From contig DWVT01000020.1 in NCBI GenBank assembly GCA_019120075.1, forward strand, positions 21,463 through 85,462: a DNA stretch of 64,000 nt. The letters are read 5' to 3'. Below the pieces are notes generated by a model. The model was not told where the DNA came from. It searched no databases and was given only the letters and a program-made list of their open reading frames with translations. Source of the stretch: Candidatus Mediterraneibacter excrementigallinarum (GTDB taxonomy: Bacteria; Bacillota; Clostridia; Lachnospirales; Lachnospiraceae). Position 1 is the first letter of the stretch, and each line of letters opens with the position of its first letter. Below, one piece after another: positions 42,290 through 51,242 of this stretch. The translations under genes were made by a program, and so were the position numbers.

Positions 42290-43633
42290 TTATCCGATCA
42301 TTACCTGCTCTTCCGGAAGCTTCACCGGCGGTTCCACTTTATGTCCCTTCAGCGAGAGGGCAAACGTCATGCTTCCGACCCTTCCGCAGAACATGAGGAA
42401 GATCAGGACAAGTTTTGATATGGTATCCAGATCCCTTGTGATCCCTGCCGACATCCCTACGGTGCCCATCGCGGACGCCACCTCAAATATCACGTCTGTC
42501 ACATCCAGGGATGTGGCTGTAACGATGACCAGCACTGCCGCCACGCAGAGCATCAGGTTTGTGCAGAGCACTGTGCTCGCCTTGTGGATCGCGTCCGGAC
42601 TAAGCCTCCGCCCAAACATGCTGCACTCTTTTTTGTCAAAGAGTCCGGAATAGACAGATGCGATGAGCACCACAAACGTTGTCGTCTTGATACCTCCCGC
42701 CGTAGAGCCGGGGCTTCCTCCGATAAACATGAGCAGGGAAGTGAACAGCTTGCTGCTGTCCGTCAGCGCCGCCGTGTCCACTGTGTTAAATCCGGCCGTT
42801 CTCGCCGTCACGGATCCGAACAGGGAACAGAGGATCTGTTCGTCCAGCGGTCTTCCCACCAGCGTATTATCATATTCAAGGACAAATAAAACAGCCGCGC
42901 CCCCGAAGATCAGGATCAGCGTCATCAGGATCGTGATCTTCGTATGCAGCCGCCAGCGCCAGAAATGCAGTTTGTGTTCGGACAGGTCATTCCAGATGAA
43001 AAATCCGATACCGCCGATGATGATCAGCAGCATGATCACAAGGTTGACCACCCAGTCTCCGGAATATCCCGTAAGGGAGACATACTCCCCGTCCTTTCCC
43101 ATCAGGTCGAATCCCGCGTTGCAGAACGCGGATATGGAGTGGAAGATCCCGTAATAGACCGCCTGAACCGGCTCCATCGTCCGGCTGAAATGGATTGACA
43201 GGATCAGGGCGCCTGTCCCCTCAAATATGGCGGTTCCGATGATGATCTTCTTCGCCAGCCGTACGATCCCGCCGGTCTGCATGAAGTTTACGCTCTCCTG
43301 GAGCGTCCCTCTCACCCAGAGACCGATCTTTTTTCTCAGGACCATGGCAAAGAAGACGCCGATGGTCATAAATCCCAGTCCTCCGATCTGGATCAGGCAT
43401 ATGATCACGATTTGCCCGAACGTGGACCAGTACTGATATGTATCTGCGATGATGAGTCCTGTCACACAGGAAGCGGACACCGTCGTGAACAGTGCGTCCA
43501 CCGGCGATGTCACGACGCCTTCCCTGGTAGAGACCGGAAGCATCAGGAGCAGCGTTCCCGTAAGTATGACCAGGCAGAACCCGATCACGATCATCTGCGT
43601 CTGTGTCAGACGACGAATCCATTTTTTCATCAT
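42290..43633 (-). CDS. ktrB: Ktr-type potassium channel subunit (TrkH/KtrB family)
   Basis: The protein has 447 residues with about eight to ten membrane helices. Pore loops are SASCVTGLI, FCNAGFDLMG, ARTAGFNTVD and GTVGMSAG, the four filter glycines of the superfamily, and GGSPGSTAGGIKTTT precedes the last. At 447 residues it is the shorter KtrB form. It overlaps the next upstream gene by four bases (ATGA). With the ktrA gene 37 bp downstream and the two-component genes beyond, it forms one potassium locus. Confidence 0.93.
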   Translation of the reverse strand: MMKKWIRRLTQTQMIVIGFCLVILTGTLLLMLPVSTREGVVTSPVDALFTTVSASCVTGLIIADTYQYWSTFGQIVIICLIQIGGLGFMTIGVFFAMVLRKKIGLWVRGTLQESVNFMQTGGIVRLAKKIIIGTAIFEGTGALILSIHFSRTMEPVQAVYYGIFHSISAFCNAGFDLMGKDGEYVSLTGYSGDWVVNLVIMLLIIIGGIGFFIWNDLSEHKLHFWRWRLHTKITILMTLILIFGGAAVLFVLEYDNTLVGRPLDEQILCSLFGSVTARTAGFNTVDTAALTDSSKLFTSLLMFIGGSPGSTAGGIKTTTFVVLIASVYSGLFDKKECSMFGRRLSPDAIHKASTVLCTNLMLCVAAVLVIVTATSLDVTDVIFEVASAMGTVGMSAGITRDLDTISKLVLIFLMFCGRVGSMTFALSLKGHKVEPPVKLPEEQVMIG

Positions 43634-44100
43634 GCCGCCCCCGCCTCATGCCCCAGTGTGACCAGTTCCATCCGCTGCATCAGGTCCTCTCTGCTGAAAA
43701 AGGAGATCGCCCCTGCCTGTCTGTACAGTTTTCTCACGGCCTGCTCATTACAGATACTGTAGAGTTCTGCCTTTGGGCAGGTCTTTCGGAACAAGCTGCA
43801 AAGAGAAAGATTATCTACATCCGACTCGCCCAGTGCCACCACATACCGGACATCCTTCCATTCCTTCTGCATCTGGATCTCCTCGATAAAGAGTACCTCG
43901 AATCCCGCTGACTCAAACCACTGTTTCAGCTCCGGTTCTTCCCTGCTGCCGAATATGACAGCATACTCTTTTGACTTGTCTTCCTTTTGTTTTTTCCCGT
44001 CATGCTGCTGCGCCAGAAAGTCGTCAAGCATGCCCATGAGCTTCAAACCGTACAGGAATCCTCCTGCCACGATAATAAGTAATAAAAAATCTCTCAACAT
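43630..44100 (-). CDS. Membrane-anchored small protein with NAD-binding-like domain, Ktr-linked
   Basis: The protein is 156 residues from the ATG at 44100, after AGAAGGTGA. A single N-terminal membrane segment (LLLIIVAGGFLYGLKLMGML) is followed by a basic linker (KKQKEDKSKE) and a domain beginning EYAVIFGSREEPELKQWFES, with VRYVVALGESDVDNLSLCSL later. This looks like a degenerate TrkA-N fold lacking the glycine-rich loop. Translational coupling to ktrB suggests an accessory or regulatory membrane subunit. The function is not established. Its SD lies in an upstream terminator-like hairpin. Confidence 0.75.
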   Translation of the reverse strand: MLRDFLLLIIVAGGFLYGLKLMGMLDDFLAQQHDGKKQKEDKSKEYAVIFGSREEPELKQWFESAGFEVLFIEEIQMQKEWKDVRYVVALGESDVDNLSLCSLFRKTCPKAELYSICNEQAVRKLYRQAGAISFFSREDLMQRMELVTLGHEAGAA

Positions 44101-44104
44101 AAAA

Positions 44105-44157
44105 ATCACCTTCTTTTCTTGTCTTTATCATAAGACAATTTTCATTAAGAAGGTGAT
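44105..44157 (-). terminator. corA terminator hairpin that also holds the ribosome site of the next gene
   Basis: Outer 11-bp perfect stem (44147-44157 with 44105-44115) and inner 7-bp stem (44132-44138 with 44119-44125), then TTTTT on the minus strand, 32 bp after the corA stop. The 3' arm AAGAAGGTGAT contains the Shine-Dalgarno sequence of the 44.1-kb gene, which starts 4 nt downstream. It can therefore end transcription or hide the start site. Confidence 0.6.
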
Positions 44158-44188
44158 AATATTGCGCTGTATTATGTTCAGATTCTGT

Positions 44189-45100
44189 TTAGATGATATG
44201 TTTCTTTTTAAATATGATGATACATCCCACGATGACAACGACGCTGAGCGCCACCACCCAGGGATAGCCGTCTTTGAGTCCCGGCATGTTCTGGAAGTTC
44301 ATCCCGAACCATCCGGTGATGAGGGTCAGCGGGAAGAAGATCGTGGATATCACAGTCAGGAACTGCATATTGCTGTTCTGGCGCGCGTCGATCTGCGCCT
44401 GATAAGCCTCCTTGACCTGCTGGGCGTATTCCAGAAGATGGCTCGTCCTGCTCATGAGCCGGTCAGCCCGGTCAGTAAGCGTCCCGAAATATTTCAGCTG
44501 CTTTTTCAGGAAAAATCCGTTCTCATTCTCCTCCAGCTCCTTGGTCAGATCCATGATCTCGTCATAATAGCTGCGCAGGTTCAGAAGCTCCCTGCGGATC
44601 GGCATCAATTTGCTCTGAAAATTGGCGATATGTTCCTGGCTCACGTCCTCTTCCATACGAAGAAGGCGCCGTTCGTAAGCCACGAGCATCTCCAGATCCC
44701 GGCTGATAAATTCCGAGATATAATTATAGATAAACCGTTCCTTTGTCTCACCCTGATGTGTCTTCTTCTGCTGGATCCTGCGGACCAGGCGTTCCGAAAA
44801 ATCTTCATCGTCGACGATAACAACATTGCTCCTGTTGACAAAGAAATACATTCTGTATCTGCTTCCCAGCACATCCAGCAGTTTCGGAATGCAGAGCGTC
44901 CCGACCACACAGTCCTGCTGGTTCTCCAGCCGACAGAACCCGATCTTTGCGATCTGGATCTCATTCTCATAGATGATCCCCGCCCTTGCCAGAGTCTCAT
45001 CCGCATGGCGGGAATCTGTGATAAAGACAGCCGGCGTCTGATCCGCCTCCCATTCCTCCAGACTCACCGGATGAAGCTGCTCTCCAAATTTAAAAATCAT
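44189..45100 (-). CDS. corA: CorA family magnesium transporter
   Basis: The protein has 303 residues. A large N-terminal cytoplasmic domain with long helices (ERLVRRIQQKKTHQG, LLRMEEDVSQEHIANFQSKL) is followed by two C-terminal membrane helices. The signature is WFGMNFQNMP, the GMN filter motif (here GMNF), and a basic tail (FKKKHII) ends the protein. It imports Mg2+ or other divalent ions as a pentamer. No M-box leader was found upstream; the polyphosphate kinase gene ends 41 bp before it on the same strand. Confidence 0.95.
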   Translation of the reverse strand: MIFKFGEQLHPVSLEEWEADQTPAVFITDSRHADETLARAGIIYENEIQIAKIGFCRLENQQDCVVGTLCIPKLLDVLGSRYRMYFFVNRSNVVIVDDEDFSERLVRRIQQKKTHQGETKERFIYNYISEFISRDLEMLVAYERRLLRMEEDVSQEHIANFQSKLMPIRRELLNLRSYYDEIMDLTKELEENENGFFLKKQLKYFGTLTDRADRLMSRTSHLLEYAQQVKEAYQAQIDARQNSNMQFLTVISTIFFPLTLITGWFGMNFQNMPGLKDGYPWVVALSVVVIVGCIIIFKKKHII

Positions 45101-45140
45101 TCTACCACCCTGTTATCTGCTTTTGTCAGTCGGAGATCAT

Positions 45141-47222
45141 TCATTCCTCCGACTCTTTAGGCTCTTTCGCCTGTGCGCGCTCAGCAGCTCTGTCATATGC
45201 TTCCTGATAAAGCATCTCCTGAGAATCCACTGGTTCTCCCTCACATTTCACAAGTGTATACGTTCCGTCCGCATTCTCTGTTCTTGCCTTTTTATTATCG
45301 CTGAGCATCAGATCAAAGATTCCCTGAATACGCTCTTTCAGTTCCGGAGCATAAACCGGAGCCGCCACTTCCACTCTCTTCACTGTGTTTCTCGTCATAA
45401 AATCAGCAGAAGAGATATAGTATTTTCTTTCTTCTCCACATCCGAAGATATAGATCCTTGAATGCTCCAGGAAACGCCCTACAATACTGATGATCCGGAT
45501 ATTCTCAGTCTGACCTTTCACACCGGGGATCAGACAGCAGATTCCCCGGATGATCATATCAATGTGCACACCGGCACAGGACGCGTCCACCAGCTTGTCC
45601 ATGATCTTCTTGTCCGTCAGAGAATTCAGTTTCAGGCCGATATACGCCTCTCCGCCGTTCTTTTTGATCCTGATCTGCTCCTCGATCATGTCGATGATCC
45701 GGGACTGGAGGCACTTCGGTGCCACCAGAAGATGCTCGGACTCTTCCACGGTCTCCCCCTTTGTCAGAGCCTGGAAAACTCTTGCCGCGTCCATCCCGAT
45801 CTGTTCATTGGCAGTCATAAGCGACAGATCTGTATACAGCCTTGCCGTTTTCTCGTTGTAGTTTCCGGTACCGATCTGTGTAATATACTCGATACCGTCT
45901 TTGCCTTTCTTTGTGATCAGACACAGCTTAGAGTGCACCTTGTATCCCTCAAGCCCGTAGATGATCTGGCAGCCTGCCTTCTCAAGCATACGGGACCAGC
46001 GGATGTTGTTCTCCTCGTCAAACCGTGCGCGCAGCTCTACCAGGACCACAACTTCCTTTCCGTTCTCCGCCGCCTCGCAGAGCGCCTCGATGATCTTGCT
46101 CTGTTTTGCCAGACGGTACAGCGTCATCTTGATAGAAATCACACTGTCATCCTCCGCCGCCTCATTGAGCATATGAAGGAAAGGACGGATAGACTCGTAG
46201 GGATAGGACAAAAGCTTGTCCCCCTCCTCGATCTGCTGCAGGATACTCACCCCGTCCCGGAAAGAAGCCGACTTCTGGGGAACTCTCTTCTCATAGAACA
46301 GTTCCGGATTCATGCGCAGAAGATCCTGGATCTTATATACAAAAGAAAGATCCAGCGGAGCTTCGCTTCGGAACACGCGCTCCGGAAGGACGTCCAGATA
46401 ACGGCACAGCGCCTCCACCACAGACTCGTCGATCTCTCTTGACATATCCAGACGGACCGGAGAGAGTTTCTTTCTCTCTTTCATCAGATCAGCCATGAAC
46501 TCACGGTAATCCAGATCTTCATCATAGAGCGCATCCGCATCGATATCTGCATTTCTCACCACACGGATAAGGGATTTTCCTTTTACTTTATATCCCTTGA
46601 ACACTTTTCCGATATAGTGGAGGATGATATTCTCCGAAAGAATGTATCTTCCCTTTCCTCCCGGCAGTTCCACAAGACGTTCTACCATATTGTTGGTGCA
46701 GGGGATGATACCGATCCTCTCTTTTCCGCTCCTCGTCTCAAGGACAACGACCGCATAGCTGTTCTCGTTTTTCAGGAACGGGAAAGGCTGCCTCTTTCCG
46801 ACGATAGTGGGCGAACTTAAGGGTACGATCTCATGGTTGAAATACTGTTCAAGATATTTCTTCTCATCGGATTTCGCCATGGTGAAGTCGATCAGTTTGA
46901 TCCCGTACTTCTCCACCCTTTCCATAAGGTCTTTATAAGCCGCGTCTTTTCTTTTATTCAGCCTTTTTACTTCCTTCAGGATCGCTTTGATCTGCTCCTC
47001 TGAAGTCATATTTGTCTTGTTGTCACGGATCTTTTTATTGACCAGCATCTGATCCTGGAGGGACCCCACTCTGACCATGAAGAACTCGTCAAGGTTGCTC
47101 TGATAGATGGACACAAAATTCATCCTCTCGCAGAGCGGCACCTCCGGATTCTCTGCCTCCTCGATCACCCTCTCATTAAATTTCAGCCAGGATAATTCCC
47201 TGTTCATATAAATATTTTCCAT
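45141..47222 (-). CDS. ppk1: Polyphosphate kinase 1
   Basis: Makes polyphosphate from ATP reversibly. The protein has 693 residues, with N-terminal domain MENIYMNRELSWLKFNERVI, a head domain, and two phospholipase-D-like C-terminal domains. The catalytic region includes KVHSKLCLITKK with the autophosphorylated histidine, IGTGNYNEKTARLYTDLSL, and EHSRIYIFG near the C-terminus. The C-terminal 30 residues are acidic and variable. Its Mg2+ and phosphate chemistry fits the adjacent corA, but no regulator site was seen. Confidence 0.96.
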   Translation of the reverse strand: MENIYMNRELSWLKFNERVIEEAENPEVPLCERMNFVSIYQSNLDEFFMVRVGSLQDQMLVNKKIRDNKTNMTSEEQIKAILKEVKRLNKRKDAAYKDLMERVEKYGIKLIDFTMAKSDEKKYLEQYFNHEIVPLSSPTIVGKRQPFPFLKNENSYAVVVLETRSGKERIGIIPCTNNMVERLVELPGGKGRYILSENIILHYIGKVFKGYKVKGKSLIRVVRNADIDADALYDEDLDYREFMADLMKERKKLSPVRLDMSREIDESVVEALCRYLDVLPERVFRSEAPLDLSFVYKIQDLLRMNPELFYEKRVPQKSASFRDGVSILQQIEEGDKLLSYPYESIRPFLHMLNEAAEDDSVISIKMTLYRLAKQSKIIEALCEAAENGKEVVVLVELRARFDEENNIRWSRMLEKAGCQIIYGLEGYKVHSKLCLITKKGKDGIEYITQIGTGNYNEKTARLYTDLSLMTANEQIGMDAARVFQALTKGETVEESEHLLVAPKCLQSRIIDMIEEQIRIKKNGGEAYIGLKLNSLTDKKIMDKLVDASCAGVHIDMIIRGICCLIPGVKGQTENIRIISIVGRFLEHSRIYIFGCGEERKYYISSADFMTRNTVKRVEVAAPVYAPELKERIQGIFDLMLSDNKKARTENADGTYTLVKCEGEPVDSQEMLYQEAYDRAAERAQAKEPKESEE

Positions 47223-47245
47223 ATTCTACTTTTCCTCCTTCGTAA

Positions 47246-47908
47246 CTAGCACAGTTTGCTTCCGTTTGCCATCAGTTTGAATTTGCAGTTCAGGCGTTCC
47301 GCCGCCCGCCTGCACATGATCATGCGTTTCAGAAATATCTCAAAATAATCCATCACTGTACAGATGGAGTCGTCCAGTTCAAGCTCCATCTGTATAATAC
47401 GCTTTTCTTTCTCAATAATCAACTTCGAAGTTAACGCCGCATAATTTACTCTGTCGTGAATGTCGAATGTCGCTTTGTTCCGGTTCTGCACCCGGTTCCG
47501 CCTGACGTCGGTCTTATCCGCAAGGATGAGGGCGGCCGACACCGGGTCCACCGCCGTTCCCGTGGCCTCGTCATGGTGCCCGATGGCGGTCGACACCACA
47601 AGGATATCCTTCAGCGGGAGTTCCGTATCCTTCAGGATCTGATATGCAAGGATCGCGCCGCTGTGGGCGTGGTCATGACGGTTGATGGCGTTTCCTATAT
47701 CATGCATGTATCCGGCGATCTTTGCAAGTTCTATCTTATGTTTTCCATATCCCAGGTCCTTCAGGATCTTTCCCGCCGTCTCCGCCACTTTGGCGGCGTG
47801 TTTTCTGGAATGCTCTGTGTATCCCAGTTCATTGAGCGTGGCGTTTCCCTGCTCGATCAGGAGATTGATCTCCTCATTTGTCCTGATCTGCCTGTAATCT
47901 GTCTTCAT
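47246..47908 (-). CDS. HD domain protein
   Basis: The protein is 220 residues from the ATG at 47908 (MKTDYRQIRTNEEINLLIEQ), which overlaps the upstream phoH stop by four bases and has a GTGAGGAG site. The HD metal site is clear: HSRKHAAKVA, GYMHDIGNAINRHDHAHSGA (HD and a second HD pair) and TAIGHHDEATG. It resembles small HD phosphohydrolases acting on nucleotides. The C-terminus has two clusters with cysteines (MIMCRRAAERLNC). It is not one of the RelA/SpoT proteins. No substrate can be named. Confidence 0.85.
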   Translation of the reverse strand: MKTDYRQIRTNEEINLLIEQGNATLNELGYTEHSRKHAAKVAETAGKILKDLGYGKHKIELAKIAGYMHDIGNAINRHDHAHSGAILAYQILKDTELPLKDILVVSTAIGHHDEATGTAVDPVSAALILADKTDVRRNRVQNRNKATFDIHDRVNYAALTSKLIIEKEKRIIQMELELDDSICTVMDYFEIFLKRMIMCRRAAERLNCKFKLMANGSKLC

Positions 47909-49278
47909 AGTCTCCTCACCGCCTCCATGGCAAGTGCAGATCTCTCGCACTCTTCCGTGGTCATGGTGATCTGCCAGCAGAGCGGGCTTCCTTTCATATG
48001 TTCCGAGGCGTAGCTCAGTCCGTTGGTCCTCTCGTCAAGGAAGGGACGGTCGATCTGGTTTGGATCCCCCAGCAGGATGATCTTTGTATCCTTTCCCGCC
48101 CGGGTGATGATGCCCTTGATCTGGTCCGGCGTGGTGTTCTGCGCCTCGTCGATGATGAGGTAGGTCTTCACGATAGAGCGTCCCCTGATATAGTTCAGCG
48201 CCTCCGTCTGTATGATCCCCCGGCCGAAGATCTCGTCCAGCTTTCCCTGAAGTTCCTCTTCATCCTTGTAGCGCTCCTCCTCACTGGAATCGATAAGCTG
48301 CTCCAGGTTATCGATAATGGGGCGCATAAGGGGAGATATCTTCTCCTGCTCATCCCCGGGCAGAAAGCCGATGTCATCGTCAAACTGGGCGTTTGGCCGG
48401 CAGACCAGAATCCTTCGGTATTCCTCTGTGGGATGGTTGAGCAGTTTCTCCAGCCCCACCGCCAGGGAATAAAAGGTCTTGCTGGTACCCGCCATTCCTT
48501 TCACGATGACCAGCGGAGCCTTGTCCGCAGGCTGCATCAGCGCCTCCTGCAGGAAATACTGTCCCGCGTTCCTCGGGCTGATCCCGTAGGGAGAGCTCTT
48601 GCGGTAATCCAGCTTACGAATCACGCCGTTCTCAACCCGTCCCAGCTGGGTCTTCTTCGCAGACTGATCTGCCTTCAGGATCACGAACTGATTTTCCTCC
48701 AGCTCCGGTACATAGCTTTCCCCTTCTTCACTGAGCACATACACCTGATCCGCGGGAACACCTTTCTTCTTAAACGACTTAAACAGTTCCTCCGGAACAT
48801 ACACCTCGCATCTTCCGCTGTACTGGTTCTCATGTTCCAGCACCTGATCCGTTGTAAAGTCCTCTGCGCAGATTTCCAGGATCTGCGCCTTGATCCGAAG
48901 GAGGATATCCTTTGTCACAAGGACGACCTGTTCCTCCCTTGATTCAGAAAGTCCGAGGCAGACTCTTAAGATCCGGTTGTCCATGACCTCTGCGGAGAGA
49001 TCCTCCGGCAGCTTCACATTGACAAAGTTTTTTTCCACACGGAGCGTCCCGCCGTTTTCCAGCGGCACCCCTTTGAGAAGGTCTCCTTTCAGCCTCTTCT
49101 GTTCCAGATACCGGATGACCCGGCGTGCATTCGCTCCGATCTCCCCTTCCGCTTTCTTAAAATGATCCAGTTCCTCCAGGACCACCATGGGAAGTACAAC
49201 AGAATTATCTTCAAAGCTGTCCAGCGCATATGGCGCCTGTAGAAGGACATTTGTGTCCACAACATAAATTTTAACCAT
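47905..49278 (-). CDS. PIN-PhoH family ATPase/ribonuclease
   Basis: The protein has 457 residues. The N-terminal PIN domain (IYVVDTNVLLQAPYALDSFE, then VVLEELDHFKKAEGEIGANA) has the acidic residues of a metal nuclease. The C-terminal PhoH ATPase has Walker A GMAGTSKTFYSLAVGL and Walker B TYLIIDEAQNTTPDQ. This is the YlaK-type fusion, thought to unwind and cleave RNA. It is the first gene of the group phoH-HD-ppk1-corA on the minus strand, with coupled translation into the HD gene. Confidence 0.94.
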   Translation of the reverse strand: MVKIYVVDTNVLLQAPYALDSFEDNSVVLPMVVLEELDHFKKAEGEIGANARRVIRYLEQKRLKGDLLKGVPLENGGTLRVEKNFVNVKLPEDLSAEVMDNRILRVCLGLSESREEQVVLVTKDILLRIKAQILEICAEDFTTDQVLEHENQYSGRCEVYVPEELFKSFKKKGVPADQVYVLSEEGESYVPELEENQFVILKADQSAKKTQLGRVENGVIRKLDYRKSSPYGISPRNAGQYFLQEALMQPADKAPLVIVKGMAGTSKTFYSLAVGLEKLLNHPTEEYRRILVCRPNAQFDDDIGFLPGDEQEKISPLMRPIIDNLEQLIDSSEEERYKDEEELQGKLDEIFGRGIIQTEALNYIRGRSIVKTYLIIDEAQNTTPDQIKGIITRAGKDTKIILLGDPNQIDRPFLDERTNGLSYASEHMKGSPLCWQITMTTEECERSALAMEAVRRL

Positions 49279-49377
49279 ATGGATTCCTCTCAGGTTTCTT
49301 ATTTTTGTATCAGTACTATTTTATAATAAAGACCCGGAGGATAGGGTAAGAGAAACGTTAAATATAAGTAAAAGATA

Positions 49378-49417
49378 CCGGATCCATGCTGTATCATAAA
49401 ATACAGCACAGATCCGG
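49378..49417 (-). terminator. Terminator of the ABC importer operon
   Basis: A 16-position stem (49402-49417 with 49378-49393) with one central mismatch and an 8-nt A/T loop, followed on the minus strand by TATCTTTTACTT. It lies 55 bp past the ATPase gene and separates that operon from phoH. Confidence 0.75.
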
Positions 49418-49471
49418 CACAAATACCTTTTCCGGCAAGATCCTGATTTCAGTTCTTCCTGAGAGCCGCTC

Positions 49472-50275
49472 TCAGCTCAGCATCATCCGGTCATTGGCAA
49501 ACTCTCCGCCGCTGACTTCCTCAAATTTATTCAAAAGATCCGAAACATGAAGTCTTTTCTTCTCCTCTCCGGACACATCATATATAATGCGCCCCTCATG
49601 CATCATCACGAGACGGTTTCCGTGAGCGATGGCGTCCTTCATATTATGAGTCACCATCATCGCCGTCAGATTATGCTCCTCAATGATCTTATCCGATATG
49701 GCAAGGACCTTTGCGGCAGTTTTCGGATCGAGCGCTGCCGTGTGCTCATCGAGAAGCAGCAGCTTTGGTTTCTTCGCCGCAGCCATCAGCAGTGTAATGG
49801 CCTGGCGCTGACCTCCCGAAAGCAGGCCGACTTTAGACGAAAGCCGGTCTTCCAGTCCCAGGTCAAGTGTCTTCAGCTGTCTTTTATATTCTTCTCTTTC
49901 TTTTCTGGTAATTCCCCAGCCGAGACCTCTGTGCTCACCCCTTCTGGATGCAATGGCCATATTTTCTTCGATGGACATTGTCGCCGCAGTCCCGGTCATC
50001 GGGTCCTGAAATACCCTTCCCAGATACACAGCTCTTTTGTGCTCCGGCAGTCTTGTGATATCTGTTCCGTCCACAATGATCTTTCCTTCGTCTACCAGCC
50101 ATGTGCCCGCGATCGCATTCAGGGTAGTCGACTTTCCCGCTCCGTTTCCTCCGATGATCGTAACGAAGTCGCCCGGATTCAGGTTCAGGTTTACACCGTC
50201 CAGAGCCTTCTTCTCGTTGATCGTACCTCTGTTGAATGTTTTGTATATATTCTGTATCTCAAGCATATATCCCAT
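49472..50275 (-). CDS. ABC importer ATP-binding protein (TrpXYZ-like system)
   Basis: The protein has 267 residues. Walker A is GGNGAGKSTTLNAI, the signature is LLSGGQRQAITL, Walker B is KLLLLDEHTAALD, and the H-loop is MVTHNMKDA. The neighbouring permease and binding protein belong to the PF04392 type of importer, whose best-known members carry tryptophan, though other small aromatics or unknown substrates are possible. The gene starts 1 bp before the permease stop region, so the three genes form one operon. Confidence 0.93.
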   Translation of the reverse strand: MGYMLEIQNIYKTFNRGTINEKKALDGVNLNLNPGDFVTIIGGNGAGKSTTLNAIAGTWLVDEGKIIVDGTDITRLPEHKRAVYLGRVFQDPMTGTAATMSIEENMAIASRRGEHRGLGWGITRKEREEYKRQLKTLDLGLEDRLSSKVGLLSGGQRQAITLLMAAAKKPKLLLLDEHTAALDPKTAAKVLAISDKIIEEHNLTAMMVTHNMKDAIAHGNRLVMMHEGRIIYDVSGEEKKRLHVSDLLNKFEEVSGGEFANDRMMLS

Positions 50276-50276
50276 G

Positions 50277-51215
50277 TCAAGACCTCCTTTTGAGTGCTCT
50301 CTGCTCTTTCAGGTAGGGAACTGCAAGGAACAGCGCCACCACCAGCGCAGAAAACAGTTTCATGTAATCAGAAGGCATCTTGAACCACAGTACAAGTGCG
50401 TACGCCACATAATAGAGGATCGCGCCCACAAACACAGCCGCCAGAGTATAGGCAAATGCGATCTTTCTTCCTGCGCAGAGTTTTCCGAAGATCACTTCGC
50501 TGATAATGACTGCTGCCAGTCCGATAACGATCGCGCCCCTGCCCATATTGACATCCGCCGCTCCCTGATACTGAGCCAGTACGCCTCCGCACAGTCCGAC
50601 AAGTCCGTTTGAGATCATCAGGGCCAGCACCTTCGCATAATCCGTGTTGATCCCCTGGGCGCGCGCCATCTGAGGATTGCACCCGGTCGCCCGGATCGAC
50701 GCCCCCATCTCGGTCCCGAAGAACCAGTAAACCACAGCAACCAGGACAAGACATGCCAGGATCAGCTTGAGAAAGAAGAAAACGCTGTCGTCAGCTGTTA
50801 CATATCTTGAAGAAGCAACCAGTCCCTGCTGTGTCAGGCTGATACCCTGATTCGATTTTCCCATGATCACAAGGTTGACCGAGTACAGAGATACCTGAGT
50901 CAGGATACTTGCCAGAATGCCCGGAATCCCCAGTGCAGTGTGAAGGATCCCGGTCACAAATCCTGCCGCCATTCCCGCGAGAAGTGCGAAAACAAGAGAA
51001 AGCGCGGGATGCATTCCTCCCTGGATCAGCATGACCGCTGTGGCGGCTCCTGTCGCAAGAGAGCCGTCCACCGTCAGATCCGGAAAATCAAGGATCCTGT
51101 ATGTGATATAAACTCCAAGGGCCATAATTCCCCAGATCAGTCCCTGGGCCGCTGTTCCCGGCATTGCGCGGAGCAGCGCCATGGGATCCAGCGACATAAA
51201 ATAATCTAAAACCAT
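50277..51215 (-). CDS. ABC importer permease (TrpXYZ-like system)
   Basis: The protein has 312 residues with eight to nine hydrophobic helices. GILHTALGIPGILASILTQV and ATGCNPQMARAQGINTDYAK are the conserved loops of the branched-chain/ribose-type permease family (BPD_transp_2), the latter being the ATPase contact (residues 185-204). It lies between the binding protein, 27 bp upstream, and the ATPase, 1 bp downstream. The start MVLDYFMSLDPMALL is typical. Confidence 0.92.
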   Translation of the reverse strand: MVLDYFMSLDPMALLRAMPGTAAQGLIWGIMALGVYITYRILDFPDLTVDGSLATGAATAVMLIQGGMHPALSLVFALLAGMAAGFVTGILHTALGIPGILASILTQVSLYSVNLVIMGKSNQGISLTQQGLVASSRYVTADDSVFFFLKLILACLVLVAVVYWFFGTEMGASIRATGCNPQMARAQGINTDYAKVLALMISNGLVGLCGGVLAQYQGAADVNMGRGAIVIGLAAVIISEVIFGKLCAGRKIAFAYTLAAVFVGAILYYVAYALVLWFKMPSDYMKLFSALVVALFLAVPYLKEQRALKRRS

Positions 51216-51242
51216 TTTTCTCTCTGCCTTTCTGCTGAAATA

